Assembly: GCF_000006565.2 (NCBI RefSeq)
Contig: NC_031478.1
Span: forward strand, 169,874 to 233,873
DNA: 64,000 bases
Source of the DNA: Toxoplasma gondii ME49
Lineage: Eukaryota; Apicomplexa; Conoidasida; Eucoccidiorida; Sarcocystidae
Direction: 5' to 3'
The notes under the pieces were generated by a model, which was given only the letters and a program-made list of their open reading frames with translations, had not been told where the DNA came from and did not search any database. Positions 13,401 through 23,633 of this stretch are shown piece by piece. Position 1 is the first letter of the stretch. Each line of letters begins with the position of its first letter. The translations under genes were made by a program, and so were the position numbers.

Positions 13401-14283
13401 CGTTCTGTGCATAAGTCACAATGTCAACAGGACCCACCGTACACAGGGCCGAGGCGCAGAAATGGGCTTCTCGCCGCGTCGGTGACCCAGACGAAGATTT
13501 CTCTCTCCACCGAGTGTTTTGTATATTTCATCACCCGTGCAAACGTAGATGCGTTCTTAGTCTGTAGGAATGCAAATGTATGCCTGTTTCTCGAGACGCG
13601 AACAGATGTTTACCCCTCTGCCTTTGTGCTTGAATACATGTAGAGAACACAGACACAGTTCTCTAGGGAGGCAGACTAGCATTTGCATGTTGGTTGGCAC
13701 GCGCAAATCCGTTTCCATCTGAGTTTCTTCCAGGGCTGTTAACTCGCTGCCTCGTCAGACTCGCGAGGACATGTGGTTGAGTTTCTTTTCTCTCTGCGTC
13801 CTGTCGACCTCTGTTCGAAGCTCCATGTCCCCCCCCTGTCAACAGACATGTCCTGGCGCTTCGCCCCGAAAACAGGCGCCCTCCCAAACTCTGTGCCGTC
13901 ACACAATCGCATCGAGAGAGACGTGAGGCGCGTGAGAGAACGGAGACACCGCGTCCCTCGCTTACCAGAGCGAGAGTATAGACAGTGAAGTAGAGGACGG
14001 CATTGCACAGCGAGACAAAGTAGTCGAACTGGCCGAGAGGTTTCGAGCGAATTTTCCCTGCAATTTGATTCAGTGTGCCCAGAGACACCACCGCGGCTGC
14101 GCAGGCGATGACTCTCCAGCTGGGCGAAGCGGCGCCCGGAGGCGCATGCGCTGGCGGCGAGAAGGAAGCGTTTTCGCTGCTCTCCGAGCGGCCTGACTCA
14201 TCGTCTTGGCTCTCTTCGGAAATCCGAGACCCAGCAGGCCGACGGGGCAGGACGCCTGGGGTCTGGTGTGTGCTCCGCGCCAT
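7461..14283 (-). CDS. CRT: Chloroquine-resistance-transporter (CRT)-like membrane transporter
   Basis: Five exons: 13966-14283, 10192-13194, 9011-8858, 8279-8143, 7601-7461. All junctions are GT-AG and phase-matched (0, 0, 1, 0), giving 1,250 residues; Plasmodium CRT has about 424. CRT is a drug/metabolite-superfamily carrier of the digestive vacuole or its lysosome-like equivalent. Exon 1 encodes the first membrane helix with LNQIAGKIRSKPLGQFDYF. Exon 2 encodes GLCDACGNILGFIAQPYVPG, matching the second helix and the CRT-type VPG motif, and later LHVLVICAHGSFFQLVWIL. Exon 3 encodes the Cys- and Gly-rich loop and a helix ending in FNVSLIG, and exons 4-5 the last helices (FVSAASSLLTFVCMKATLP and ISLFLILLGIIWFH). 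Exon 2 also carries hundreds of Ser/Glu/Arg-rich residues between helices. The start is the ATG at 14283; the frame opens further upstream only from a TTG. The stretch around 10262-11170 could be an unspliced intron, although it has no stop. Confidence 0.85.
9261..9290. repeat. TA microsatellite in CRT-like intron
   Basis: A short TA-rich run with CATATG variants sits in the 1.18 kb intron between exons 2 and 3 of the CRT-like gene. Confidence 0.8.
11355..11462 (-). repeat. 15-bp tandem repeat encoding SSVSP units
   Basis: About seven copies of a 15-bp unit (plus-strand GAGACACCGAAGAAG with C/A variation) lie in frame in CRT-like exon 2 and encode consecutive SSVSP pentapeptides on the minus strand. 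They fall in the long hydrophilic insertion between membrane helices. The unit length is a multiple of three, so copy-number change would keep the frame. Confidence 0.9.
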
Positions 14284-15633
14284 CGCGGACTTTCGGCCTC
14301 TACTGCGTTGGAAGTCCTTGGGGGAGGCATTCGACAGTTGTGACGTTGTGTCGGTCACCAGACGCTCTCTTCCTTGCCTCCCCCCTGCTGCAGCAATCGG
14401 TTCGGCTCGAGATGTCAAGAGGAACGCAAGCAAACGGCGAAGCTGCCTGGGTGTACCACGCAGCGGTTGAGGGATTCCCAGCAAATGTACGGCGGCGTGA
14501 GCTCTTCAAGCGCTGACTGGCGCAACTCGCCGTCGCGTGGACCTTCTCCGCTGGAAACGAAGAAGACGCAGGGAGGGAGGCGCGGCGAGTGGAGATTGCT
14601 GCGTCTCGAAGAGCTCACGCCGGCGCGCTCGTCAACTTGCCGCCAGACAGGCGGGAGGGGGGGGAGAGGGCGGGCAGGGAAGACGAGAGAACTTGAGGAG
14701 CGAAGGCTAGGCATGAAAAGGCGACGACGCAAGAAAAGGATTTGTCTGTGAATGGTTAGCCTTGAGACAGAGGCTTGAGAGAACTTGCGCCGGGGACTCT
14801 GCCGACGAGGAAAGACGACCCAGGAACCAGACTTTCCAGCGCGAGAAGTGACGACGCGTCCCGGAGACAGGCGAGACCGGCTGGAGTGGAAAGCCAAGGA
14901 TGTCTGGACGCCTTTAGAAAACGCGTTGTCATTTCCAGGTCTGCAGTTCACTTCTCAAGAAGAAAGCGAAGAGAAGGAGAGAAGAAGGCGAGAGAAAGAA
15001 CGCGTCACGCACGACGAAGCCGCCGCGAGCAACCTCTCCGCAAGGCCGTCCCCGTCTCTAGACAGCTAGGGCCAGAACCAGCGAAAAAAAAAGATGCTTC
15101 AACTCTCCACGTTTTCCTCAAGCCGGGGAAGACAGCAGGAAAGGAACTCAAAAGATAGCGCTTTCAGCTAGCTTCGGTTTCTTCCAGTGTGCACAGCATT
15201 CAGCTCGAGCTTTTTGCGGGAGAAAAAAGAGCCGCTGTCTCTCAACGTTGACGTCTCTTCGCGCCGAGGATTCTTGCCCCCATTCTTCTCTTCTTTTCGC
15301 TTTTCGCTTTTCGCTGTTCGCTTTTTTTTTCTCGTTTCTCCTTTGACTCTCCGTTTTTTCTCTTTTTCGCCCCCACCTTCTTCTCTTGCCCCGCGCGTCC
15401 GCGCTCTTCTTCTCGTCTCTCGAGCTTCCGGTTCGGTGCTCCCTTTTCTCCTTTTCACTTGACTCCGGTTTCCGCCTCCGAGGCTTCTCTCGCTTCCTCC
15501 ACCCGCCCGCGCCTTTCCGAGCTTTTTTCATCCGAATTTCCCCTCGTTCGCTCCCTCTCCTTCCTCACCAGAGGTCTCTCTTTTTCTTGTCCGCCGCTTC
15601 TTTTCATGTTGCTCCTTGAAGACTCTCGCAGCC
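14284..15633. promoter_or_regulatory. Divergent upstream region of CRT-like gene and Rpp29
   Basis: This 1.35 kb spacer separates two divergently transcribed genes and should hold both promoters and 5' leaders. A pyrimidine-rich tract at about 15260-15610, including tandem CTTTTCG-like copies near 15297-15330, lies just upstream of the Rpp29 start. Short ORFs here look like shadows. No TATA box is evident. Confidence 0.5.
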
Positions 15634-17979
15634 ATGGGGAAGAAGAAGGCTAAAACGCTCTCTGCTCCCTTCCATCATTCCTGGCCCGTACCCCCTTCTT
15701 CCTCTCCGCCATCTGCCGGCGTTCAATCGAAAAAAATCGGCTCTTCTTCTTCTTCTTCTTCTTCTTCTTCTCCTCCTTCTTCTTCTTCTTCTGTTCAGGA
15801 GCAGCTTGCGGCAGCGTATGCGACACGATTATCGAGTTCAGGACTTGCCAGTCTCTCTCATCCGCTGTATGCTTGTCTGTATCGACAAGACGCTGTATCT
15901 CGTTCGTCCCCCGCCGCAGATGGAAATTTCCTTCAAGAAATTCTCGAGGTAAAGGCGGAACTCTCTTCTCGGCTCTTCCTCTTCTGCAGTCCACTCAGTG
16001 TCGCTTTTCTTCTTCTCGCGCTTACGGTTCGTACCTATGTCCCCGTCTCACGCGGCACTCCGATGGAGCGGCACTGAACAAAGTCTTCTGCTTCTCGAAG
16101 GCGTCCCCCAGCTCTCTTTTTTCCCTCCCTTCTCTCCCTTGCTTCTTCCTTTAGTTTCGTTCCTCTCTCGTCTGTCAACATCGTCTCGTGTGTCTCCTGT
16201 TTCTCCTTTGTCTCCCTTGTCTGCTTTTCTCTCTCCATTTCTCTTCATTTCCTTTCTTTTCTCCCTTGTCTCCCTTGTCTCCTTTTGGTCGGTGTGATTC
16301 AGCTCTGTCCGCTGCAGACGCCAGCGGCGACGCTGGTGGAGAGCAAGTTGTCGAACCGGGCATTGCGCCTGGACTCTTTGCGGCAGAAGAGTTCTGAACA
16401 AGCCGTTGGTTCTGCGTCGGAGAGAAGGTCCCGGAAGCGGCGAGAAGGCCTGAAGCTGTCGCGGACACAGGCGAAGCGCCTCGGCCTTTTCGACGTGAGC
16501 CAGGAGACAGGCTGGGGCCTCTCCGCCACTGTGCAGAGACAACGCCGAGGGCAAAGGGCGCCTCCAGGCGAGCATTTGCTTGCGTTTATGTCTCAAGGAG
16601 ACAAGCAGGGCGACCGATCTCTCACAGGAGAGGACAAGGCGCCGAACGCGGACCTTCCGAGGACCGGAGAAAGCCAGCAAACAGAAAACTCAGAACAGAG
16701 AGACAAGACGAAGGTTCCCCCGGAGGCGGACGGGCAGATGGAGGACGCAGAATCTCCTTTCGCGTCTGTCACCTCTTCGCGTCTCTCTCCCCGTGCTCTC
16801 GCTTCCTCGGCTCCCTCTGCGGAGAGGACCAGTCCTTTCGAGGCTCTCCTCGCTTCTTCTTTCTCTGGACTTCGGTACGAACATTTAGAGGGCTTGCATG
16901 CGCTCTGGCTTGAGTACATTTCCGCGGTGTGTGGGGCGAGGGAGGCGTCAGCGCCGCAGGGGGCCGAGGCCGTGCGGCGCGAGAGCCGAGAGGGCGGCGC
17001 GAGCTCGAGTTCGTTCTCGTCTGCACTCTCCAAAAAAGGTCGAAAAGAAGAGCGAAAAACGCGAGACGCAGCTTCCTGGCAAAAAGCTTTCGACCGCTGC
17101 ACTGTCATGAGCAAGGCGGACTTCCACGGAGCCAAAGTGAAGGTCGTTCGATCCAAAACGCCTGCCCTTGTGGGGCGTCAGGGTATCGTCGTCGAAGAGA
17201 CGCAGCAAGTGAGATGCACTCGTCTAGGTTCACGAAGCTCTTGTTTGCATTCACATGTTTTGCTGGTTGCAGAAAGACGCCTTTTAGAGATTTCTCTGAC
17301 GTCGCCACTGCAGCGCTGACGGTAGGACGAAGGTCACACGAACCACAGTGCATGCGCAGAGCCCCGGCGGTTCTGAGAGGGCAGCAGACGCAGAAAAAGG
17401 AGACACCGGCGGGGGTCTCGCTATGAGAGAAGAGGAGGTGGAGCGAGAGAGGAGAGATCGATTCACTCGTTTCCTGAGTTCTGTGTCTCAATCCTTGGGA
17501 GGTTCGGCGAACTGTCGTTTCGCGGGACTCCAGTTGGTAGACTCTCTTCAACGTGTATTCACTCCGTGACAGAGGGAACCTGAGTTTGACTCGAGGAATT
17601 CGCGATGTGTGAGACCAGAGACTCGCTCTGCTTCTCGTCTCTCCTCTTTCTCGCGGTTCTGCGTCCTCGCGGTGCTTGTAAGAGGGCAGGGGAGTTCTAG
17701 CGCGTACAGGCGCGCCGTCTGCGGGAGCGGAGCTCTCTCTGCTGTCCACTGCAGTCCTGTGCATTCGTTGGCTGCTTGCGGGTCTGTCTTGTGTGTCAGT
17801 CGCTGCTGCTGCTGGGAGAGGACCAAGTTCTGAGACGCGTGATGAAAGCGGGCGCCGTTCTGAGCGTGGAAAGTCTTGACGGAAGTACATTTTTCCTGCA
17901 TGCGCAGCATTTGCAGCACAGCAGCGTCGGCCGCTCGAAGACGAAGCTGAAGCCGAAGCTGTCGCTGGCGCTCGAGTAG
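15634..17979 (+). CDS. POP4: RNase P/MRP protein subunit Rpp29 (Pop4)
   Basis: Exons 15634-15948, 16303-17208 and 17800-17979 are joined at phase-0 GT-AG introns, giving 466 residues (human Rpp29 about 220). Rpp29 binds the specificity side of the RNase P and RNase MRP ribonucleoproteins, which mature tRNA 5' ends and rRNA. Family landmarks appear in order: a basic LKLSRTQAKRLGLFDV segment, a helix LEGLHALWLEYISAVC, then the Sm-like barrel starting KADFHGAKVKVVRSKTPALV and GRQGIVVEET, and, across the second intron, GEDQVLRRVMKAGAVLSVES and the basic C-terminus GRSKTKLKPKLSL. The start ATG has strong context (GCAGCCATGG). A Ser run lies in the N-terminal extension and a 200-residue hydrophilic insert sits before the barrel. 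Exon 2 might instead begin at 16318, since tandem in-phase acceptors are present. Confidence 0.92.
15742..15793 (+). repeat. TCT trinucleotide run encoding poly-Ser in Rpp29
   Basis: A near-perfect TCT repeat interrupted by CCTCC encodes about 15 Ser and two Pro in the N-terminal extension of Rpp29. Confidence 0.9.
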
Positions 17980-19760
17980 AGACTCTCCACTTGCCAGGCT
18001 TGGAGACAGCGCGCTGAACGGGAAGCAGCGAAGATGGGCAGAAGACAAGCGTGGAGAGCGGACGAGAGAGAGAGAGAGAAACGCAGAGGAGAAATATGGC
18101 GGTCAAGATAGAGGGGAGCCTCCTGCGTGTCTCTTGGCTGGCGTTTTGGGGTGTTTTTGTGCGATCTCAGCCGTTTGCCTTGGGCCTGTTGTACCCGACT
18201 GTTCTCTGTTTTTTTTTCGAAGTTCTCAACTGAGTGTCTTTCACATCTGGGAACGGAGCGATGGAATTCCGAGTGATCTTTCGATGGTGCTGCCTTGGAC
18301 CGCCGCGAAGAACTCTCGTGATCTGTCCTGCCTTCTGAATTTCCCTTCCTGTCATCGTGACGCGCTCTCTTGCGTCTCTCTCTGTTGCGTGGCATTCACG
18401 ATTCGTTCCCTGCTCTTTTGGCCTCTCCTGTTTGCTCGTCTGACTCGAGGGAGAGAGTCATCTCGCTCTCTTCCTTTTTCGCTTGCTTTCTGTCTTTTCT
18501 GTCGCCTTTTCTTTGCTACCTGTTTTTTCGTTCTTCAGTCTTTTCCTCCTATTGCCTCTGATTTTTGGCTCCTCTCCCTCACACACAAAGTACAGAGCTT
18601 CCTGCGTGGATCGGAGAGGCGATCCAAGCCTTGTGACGGCCGAGATGCTTCGAGGCTGATGCTGACGTTTTTGACGGAGATCAAACAGCTGTCCCTTTCC
18701 AGCTTCCGTAGCCTCGTTTTTATCAGAGTCTACTCATAGACTGCGCGATCGAGAACGTTTCGAAATCTACCTCTACAGCCACACGAAGGCGCATTGATAT
18801 GCAGCACTCAAAAAAGACATGTTCCCAGATGTAGGTGCAAATGCATCGATATCTACGTCTCTATAGATGCCTGTGTCGATTTGTGTCTTTCTATCTGCAT
18901 TTCGTTCCATCTCTTCACCCTTCACATCTTCCTTTGACTTCTCTGTTTCTCTCCATCAGCCTTCAGCCGTATTCGATACTTTTTATCGCCCCCTTGTGTA
19001 GGCGTTTGTGTTCACCACTATGTCACACTGTATGTGCATGCCATACGCTGCACACTAGGGGAGTCGAGTCGCTGCAAAAGGCCTGAGCTTCTCGCCATTT
19101 GTTGCATTAGCAAGTGACGTGGAGTTTATTCCACTTTCGCACTGCTCCTCGTCTTAACCTGCGCCAGATAAAACTTTGCGTCTATCGCGCCCTCCACCAG
19201 CCCCCGACCTTCGAAGGGAAACGCCTAGCTAGCCACCTTGAGATTCTGAAGCGGGCAGTGGCTATAGGAAGTGAACTTTGGAAACTAAACCGTAGCGCAT
19301 GCGGCACCTGCTCGCGAGCCCGCCGACAACCGATCAAAATCGAGATCGGCACACTCTCCCGGAAAGAAGAAGGGAAGAAGGCGTAGAAGCAAGTAAAGAG
19401 AACCTTTTCTCTTCAGAAGAAGAGCGAACTACAGCGGAACTCGCCCCTAGGAAAGCGAGACTCGACGCTCAGACATGACCGGGCAGGCGAGGGGGAGCGG
19501 GGGGAGGGAGGGGGGCCAAAAAAAGAGAAGAGAGAACGTTTCGGAAGTAAAGGTTACCACTTGCGAGAGCAAAAAGACATTACAATTGGAGATCAGATGA
19601 TCTCAGCAGACTTTTAAAAACAGCAACGGCTTTGAGATTCAAGGTCCACCGACAATGAAGGCACTCTTCACGTCAGTCGACCCACGGAGACGGGCTGCAG
19701 ATGCGAGGAACAGAGAGCGAGAAACGCCGGAAAGAGACGGCAGACTTTTCCTCTGGTTTC
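17980..19760. other. Convergent 3' region between Rpp29 and INTS9-like gene
   Basis: This 1.8 kb region lies between two convergent stop codons. It has pyrimidine-rich plus-strand text and a 201-codon plus ORF at 18134-18739 that resembles no family and lacks a convincing splice link. It is probably the two 3' UTRs plus spacer. Confidence 0.5.
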
Positions 19761-22700
19761 TCATGTCTCTCGCGCCTCGACCTCTACGAGAATTTGACCT
19801 ATGAGTCCTCGAAGAAAGCGCCGCGTCGCCGCGTCCGGCGCCTCGACTTCAGTCAAGGTCGCGTTCTGACACAGAACGCGGCTGTTGAGGGAGGGAATCG
19901 ACAGAACAGGCAGTCTACGTGACTTGTGGGTTTCCCCCGACTCTGCGCCTCGCAGAGACTTCTTGTCCGCATGTGCGCTTGGAACGGACGCCTCGACCAC
20001 TGTGCTCTCTTGACCCAAACAGGCGAACAAGTTCTCGTCCTCCGGCGGTCGATCATGGAACTGCAACGAAGCGTCGTGAAAGCCTCGATCGTGGAGAATG
20101 AGGAGGAGCTGCTCGGGAGGGAAGGTGCCAAAGAAGAGACTCTCCTGCGATGCGTTTGTTGAAGATTTTTCGTACCCAAGATTGTGTCCGTTTCTCGTTG
20201 TCTCTCCGCCTCCGCCTTCTCCGGCGTCTGTGGGGTTCCTGTCTCCAGTCGAGGGGGGCAGAATGAGCGTGAGGAGGCCTCGATCTGCTTCGGCGTCTTG
20301 TCCACTTCCTCGAAGGAGACTCCCGGGTGGAATCCACCCCACAGAGACGCGCGTTGTCTCGCTTTCCTCTTGCAGGCTGCCTTTGGAGAGTCTTTCCGTT
20401 TCCGGCTTCGCGGATCGATTGACCGGTTGTGCGGAATCAAGAGGCGAGGACTCCCTCGAATCTGTAGCCTCCCATGTCGCGTCCTCCTGCCGAGGTTCCT
20501 CACGCCCCTCCCGCGCCTGCTGGGGCTCGGAGCCACACACCCACTGCCGATCTCTCTCCACAGGCACTGGGACCAGGAAGCACCTGGGAAAGGCGCCTCC
20601 CGACTCGCGCGTCTTGCCCGGAACTGACGGTTTCTCGTCTTCTCGTTTCAGGTCTCTCTGTCTCTTCAGACTCCCGAAGGCTCCGCCTCCTCGCGAGTCT
20701 CCACTCTGAGAAGCCTCCGCCTGGGAGTCTCCTTCCGCCCCTTCAGCGTCGAGGAGCAGCAGCGAGAAGGTGCACGCGAGCAGGGCAGCGTCGCGTGGGG
20801 AGAAGATGCACTCGACAGGAAGTTCTTGGCTTCTGTTGGCTTCGAAGCTCGCCAAGTGCGTCGGAGCTGAAGCTGAGGAAACAAACGAAGAAGCGGAGAA
20901 ATGCGAGGACGAAGAAGAGGGCCGGGCAGCTGACGGCAGAGAGGACGGAAGCCCACGCTCGAGTGGCGGCCTGGCGGCCTCGTCTGCGTGAAGGGCAGAG
21001 AGGTGAGAGTTGACAGAGGCGAAGACAGGGGCAGGAAGCAGTGCGGCTCGAGGTTGAAAGTGGGCGATCAGCTTGGCAATTTTGATGCCGTCTAGACGGG
21101 CATCGAGTGGTAGAGAAGCGACCCGCATGGAGAAGCCGCGAGAAGGCGCAAACGAGGCAGCGCTGCCGTCCTGTCCTTGAGGCGTAGCACTGGGACCCGG
21201 AGGAAAACCTGTGGGCGATTTTCGGCGGGACGCACGGGCGTCCGTCGTGGAGTCGAAGCCATGTCTCGTCTGCTCTTTGCTTCCCGAGTCCTCGTCTCGT
21301 CTTCTCTCCTCTTCCGCGCAGCTCGCGGCCCCCTGGCTGCTGCGCAAGTGACTCCGGTCGTCCTCCAGAGGCGCGAGGAAGGGCAACAGCAGCAGGTTGA
21401 GAGCGTCTGACGCGCGAGAAGAAGAGGAGACCTGCGACGCAGCCGCCGACCCAGAGGTTCGGCTTGGTCGCGGTGCGCCGGACTCGCAGCACAAGGACGC
21501 AGAGAAGCGTCGGTCGACCGAGACGAGCAGGTGCGTTTCTTCTTTCTTCCACTTCTGGAGAAGCAGCGGGGCCTCCCCGACGCGGAGCGACGCGTGAGCG
21601 AGGAGCAGAATGCTCGGCTCTCTGAGAGGCATCACGTCCAGCAGCTTTTCGCCGACAATCAAGTTCCGCGTTCGACTTCCGACGGCGCTCTCCCGGTGGA
21701 AGAGTCTCCCCGAAAGCAGCAGTTCTTCGTCCTCGCAGGCGCTCAAGAAAAACGGCGGCCGTGGACTCTGCATGTCTCGGGTGCGCTCTGCTCGTCGCTC
21801 CTCCACCCACTCCGCCGCTTCGACTGCGAACTGAAGAAGCGCGGGCAGTCCTGGACCTACGCAGTACACGGGGACTGCAGGCAGCAGCGCAGGCCGGGTC
21901 GCCAGCGCAGAAGGGAGCGAAGAAGCGAGAGACGACGCGGAGGCGACGGTTTCCAGAACTTCCAGGAACGAGAGGCCACAGAGGTCGAGAGGAATGAGGA
22001 CGTTGCCTCGCCGTTCGTGGACGGTGTCGCTGACGAGTTTCCGGAGGTCGTCAAGCGAGGAGGACAGGGAACGGAGGAGAGGTGGGCATGCGCGAGACAG
22101 GCGGCGGCTGGGCTCCTCCAGCTCAGCAGGCGCGCAGGAGAAGAAAACAACAAGGGCAGCGTTGCGCAAGTCCCGCCAGTCTGCCGCGAGAGGATAGCGA
22201 GAGGAGAGCGACACAAACGACGGCGAACAGGGGGAGGCACTCGAGGGAGCAGAGGCGTCTGCGTCGACGTTTCTGCCCGAGGAAGAAGAAGACGCAGGAG
22301 CGTCGGGAACTGTCTCCTTTGGAGAGACAGTTCCACCTGCACCGCTTCCAGGCGCTTCCTGAAGCTCGAAGGCAGACGGACCCACCACGACGATCTTCTG
22401 CTCCGCCGACGTCGCTACGACCCAGTTCGCTCCGCCAAGACAGAATCCGCTGCTCACAGGGTAGACGCAGAGCTTTTGTGCGCTCGCTGCATGCACCAAC
22501 TGGCGTTCTTGGTTGAACGTGGTTGGCCAGACATGGCGGGAGACACCCCCCAGGAACTGCGAGGCGGTCGCCTCGTGCTTCGACCGCGACGCGGAGAACG
22601 CGTCTGACAACGCATCGTTTTCGTCCTCTTCTTCCTCTCTGACTTGCTCGCGACCGCCGTCGTCTTGGAAGAGAGGCTGGAGAGAACTCGAGTTCTCTTC

Positions 22701-23633
22701 GTCAGCTGCAGCCACCGCCGAGCAGGTAGCTGCATTCAACCGACTGGTCACCCTTCGTTCCGCCTCAGCCTCGCGTCTCTCTCTGGCGCCCGCGGTGTCT
22801 CCTCCCCCTGTGTGTTGGCTCTGTCCGCCTTCGCCGCGGCTCCTCTCGCCGTTCCCCTGAGGAGGCAGCAGGAATCCTCCGAGCGGCGACTGAAGGAAGC
22901 GCGCGGCGCTCGAGGCGGCGAGAAGCACAGGGGGAGTGACGAGGACTGGAGTTTCGCTCAGATCCAGAAACTCGGCGAGCAGAGGCAAGCCGAGCGCTCC
23001 GTGAGGGTGGGTGAGGAGAACCGCATCTAGCCGCACCGGCAGCAGCGCCCTCAGAAAAGGCGAGGAAACCGGACACAACGCAGAGCGCGAAGGATCGACG
23101 AGAGACAAAGACGAACGAGACGCGCTTTCTGGAGAAACTTGCTGGACAGGAGGCAGGCACTCGCGAGAAGAACTGCAGGGCGCAGAGGATGCGGAGGAGC
23201 AGACAGACGAAAAGACGCACGCAGAAGGCGCGGATCGCGGACAGCGGTTCTCGCAGCTCGCGCCCTGCTGAGGAAAGAACTGGGGAGGCAGAAGCAGAAG
23301 CGACTGGAAATCCAAAGGACAGTCCACCAGGATGTTGAAACCACCCACTGAGAGAAGCAACGCTTCCGAGTGCGACGCAAGAGAACAAGAGGGAGAAGAA
23401 AAACAAGACGAGGCGGAGGGAGAAGAGGGAGAACGCGAAGAAGGACAAGAAGACGCAGGGTCTCCAGAGAAAGCTTCCGACACAGTGGGCGTAAGATGTG
23501 GGCGGAGACAGGGAGAGACGAAATGGACGATGCGAACGGTCGCAGAAGAAGAGCAGAAAGATGACAGCAGCGCGTTTCTTCCTGGTGTTTCCTCGCTCTG
23601 CGAAAAACACCGGGCGGCAGACGGCCTTGCCAT
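19761..23633 (-). CDS. INTS9: Integrator complex subunit 9 (INTS9)-like metallo-beta-lactamase/beta-CASP pseudo-nuclease
   Basis: A single uninterrupted frame of 1,290 residues from an ATG at 23633. INTS9 is the non-catalytic partner of the INTS11 endonuclease in the nuclear Integrator complex, which cleaves nascent non-coding and attenuated transcripts. Segments line up in order with INTS9: LSVGGFNILVDCPLD near the N-terminus (MBL strand), LTHPHGALGLP about residue 207, LCVYPVSSGFCLGGANWVV about 388, GNVLIPLDLCGLSFLEVLE about 541, VPVYCVGPGLP about 588, a segment with LLAHASLRVGEAPLLLQKW about 675, LDARLDGIKIAKLIAHFQP about 843 (INTS9 has DTRLNFIQVSKLL), and GTFPPEQLLLILHDRGF about 1168. The canonical zinc motif HxHxDH is degenerate (HPHGAL, lacking the Asp and last His), as expected for INTS9. 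Human INTS9 is about 658 residues; the excess is Ser/Glu-rich insertions. CPSF2 is the main alternative, but the SSGFCLGGANW and C-terminal GTFPPEQ segments favour INTS9. Confidence 0.82.
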   Translation of the reverse strand: MARPSAARCFSQSEETPGRNALLSSFCSSSATVRIVHFVSPCLRPHLTPTVSEAFSGDPASSCPSSRSPSSPSASSCFSSPSCSLASHSEALLLSVGGFNILVDCPLDFQSLLLLPPQFFPQQGASCENRCPRSAPSACVFSSVCSSASSAPCSSSRECLPPVQQVSPESASRSSLSLVDPSRSALCPVSSPFLRALLPVRLDAVLLTHPHGALGLPLLAEFLDLSETPVLVTPPVLLAASSAARFLQSPLGGFLLPPQGNGERSRGEGGQSQHTGGGDTAGARERREAEAERRVTSRLNAATCSAVAAADEENSSSLQPLFQDDGGREQVREEEEDENDALSDAFSASRSKHEATASQFLGGVSRHVWPTTFNQERQLVHAASAQKLCVYPVSSGFCLGGANWVVATSAEQKIVVVGPSAFELQEAPGSGAGGTVSPKETVPDAPASSSSSGRNVDADASAPSSASPCSPSFVSLSSRYPLAADWRDLRNAALVVFFSCAPAELEEPSRRLSRACPPLLRSLSSSLDDLRKLVSDTVHERRGNVLIPLDLCGLSFLEVLETVASASSLASSLPSALATRPALLPAVPVYCVGPGLPALLQFAVEAAEWVEERRAERTRDMQSPRPPFFLSACEDEELLLSGRLFHRESAVGSRTRNLIVGEKLLDVMPLREPSILLLAHASLRVGEAPLLLQKWKKEETHLLVSVDRRFSASLCCESGAPRPSRTSGSAAASQVSSSSRASDALNLLLLPFLAPLEDDRSHLRSSQGAASCAEEERRRDEDSGSKEQTRHGFDSTTDARASRRKSPTGFPPGPSATPQGQDGSAASFAPSRGFSMRVASLPLDARLDGIKIAKLIAHFQPRAALLPAPVFASVNSHLSALHADEAARPPLERGLPSSLPSAARPSSSSSHFSASSFVSSASAPTHLASFEANRSQELPVECIFSPRDAALLACTFSLLLLDAEGAEGDSQAEASQSGDSRGGGAFGSLKRQRDLKREDEKPSVPGKTRESGGAFPRCFLVPVPVERDRQWVCGSEPQQAREGREEPRQEDATWEATDSRESSPLDSAQPVNRSAKPETERLSKGSLQEESETTRVSVGWIPPGSLLRGSGQDAEADRGLLTLILPPSTGDRNPTDAGEGGGGETTRNGHNLGYEKSSTNASQESLFFGTFPPEQLLLILHDRGFHDASLQFHDRPPEDENLFACLGQESTVVEASVPSAHADKKSLRGAESGETHKSRRLPVLSIPSLNSRVLCQNATLTEVEAPDAATRRFLRGLIGQILVEVEARET

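Noticed and set aside
18134..18739. 201-codon plus ORF after Rpp29
   Set aside because: Rpp29 already ends with its typical basic C-terminus at 17979; this ORF is Leu/Ser/Phe text consistent with a 3' UTR.
21531..22607. 358-codon plus ORF opposite the INTS9-like gene
   Set aside because: Arg/Gly-rich shadow of a GC-rich coding strand; the minus frame holds the conserved INTS9 blocks.
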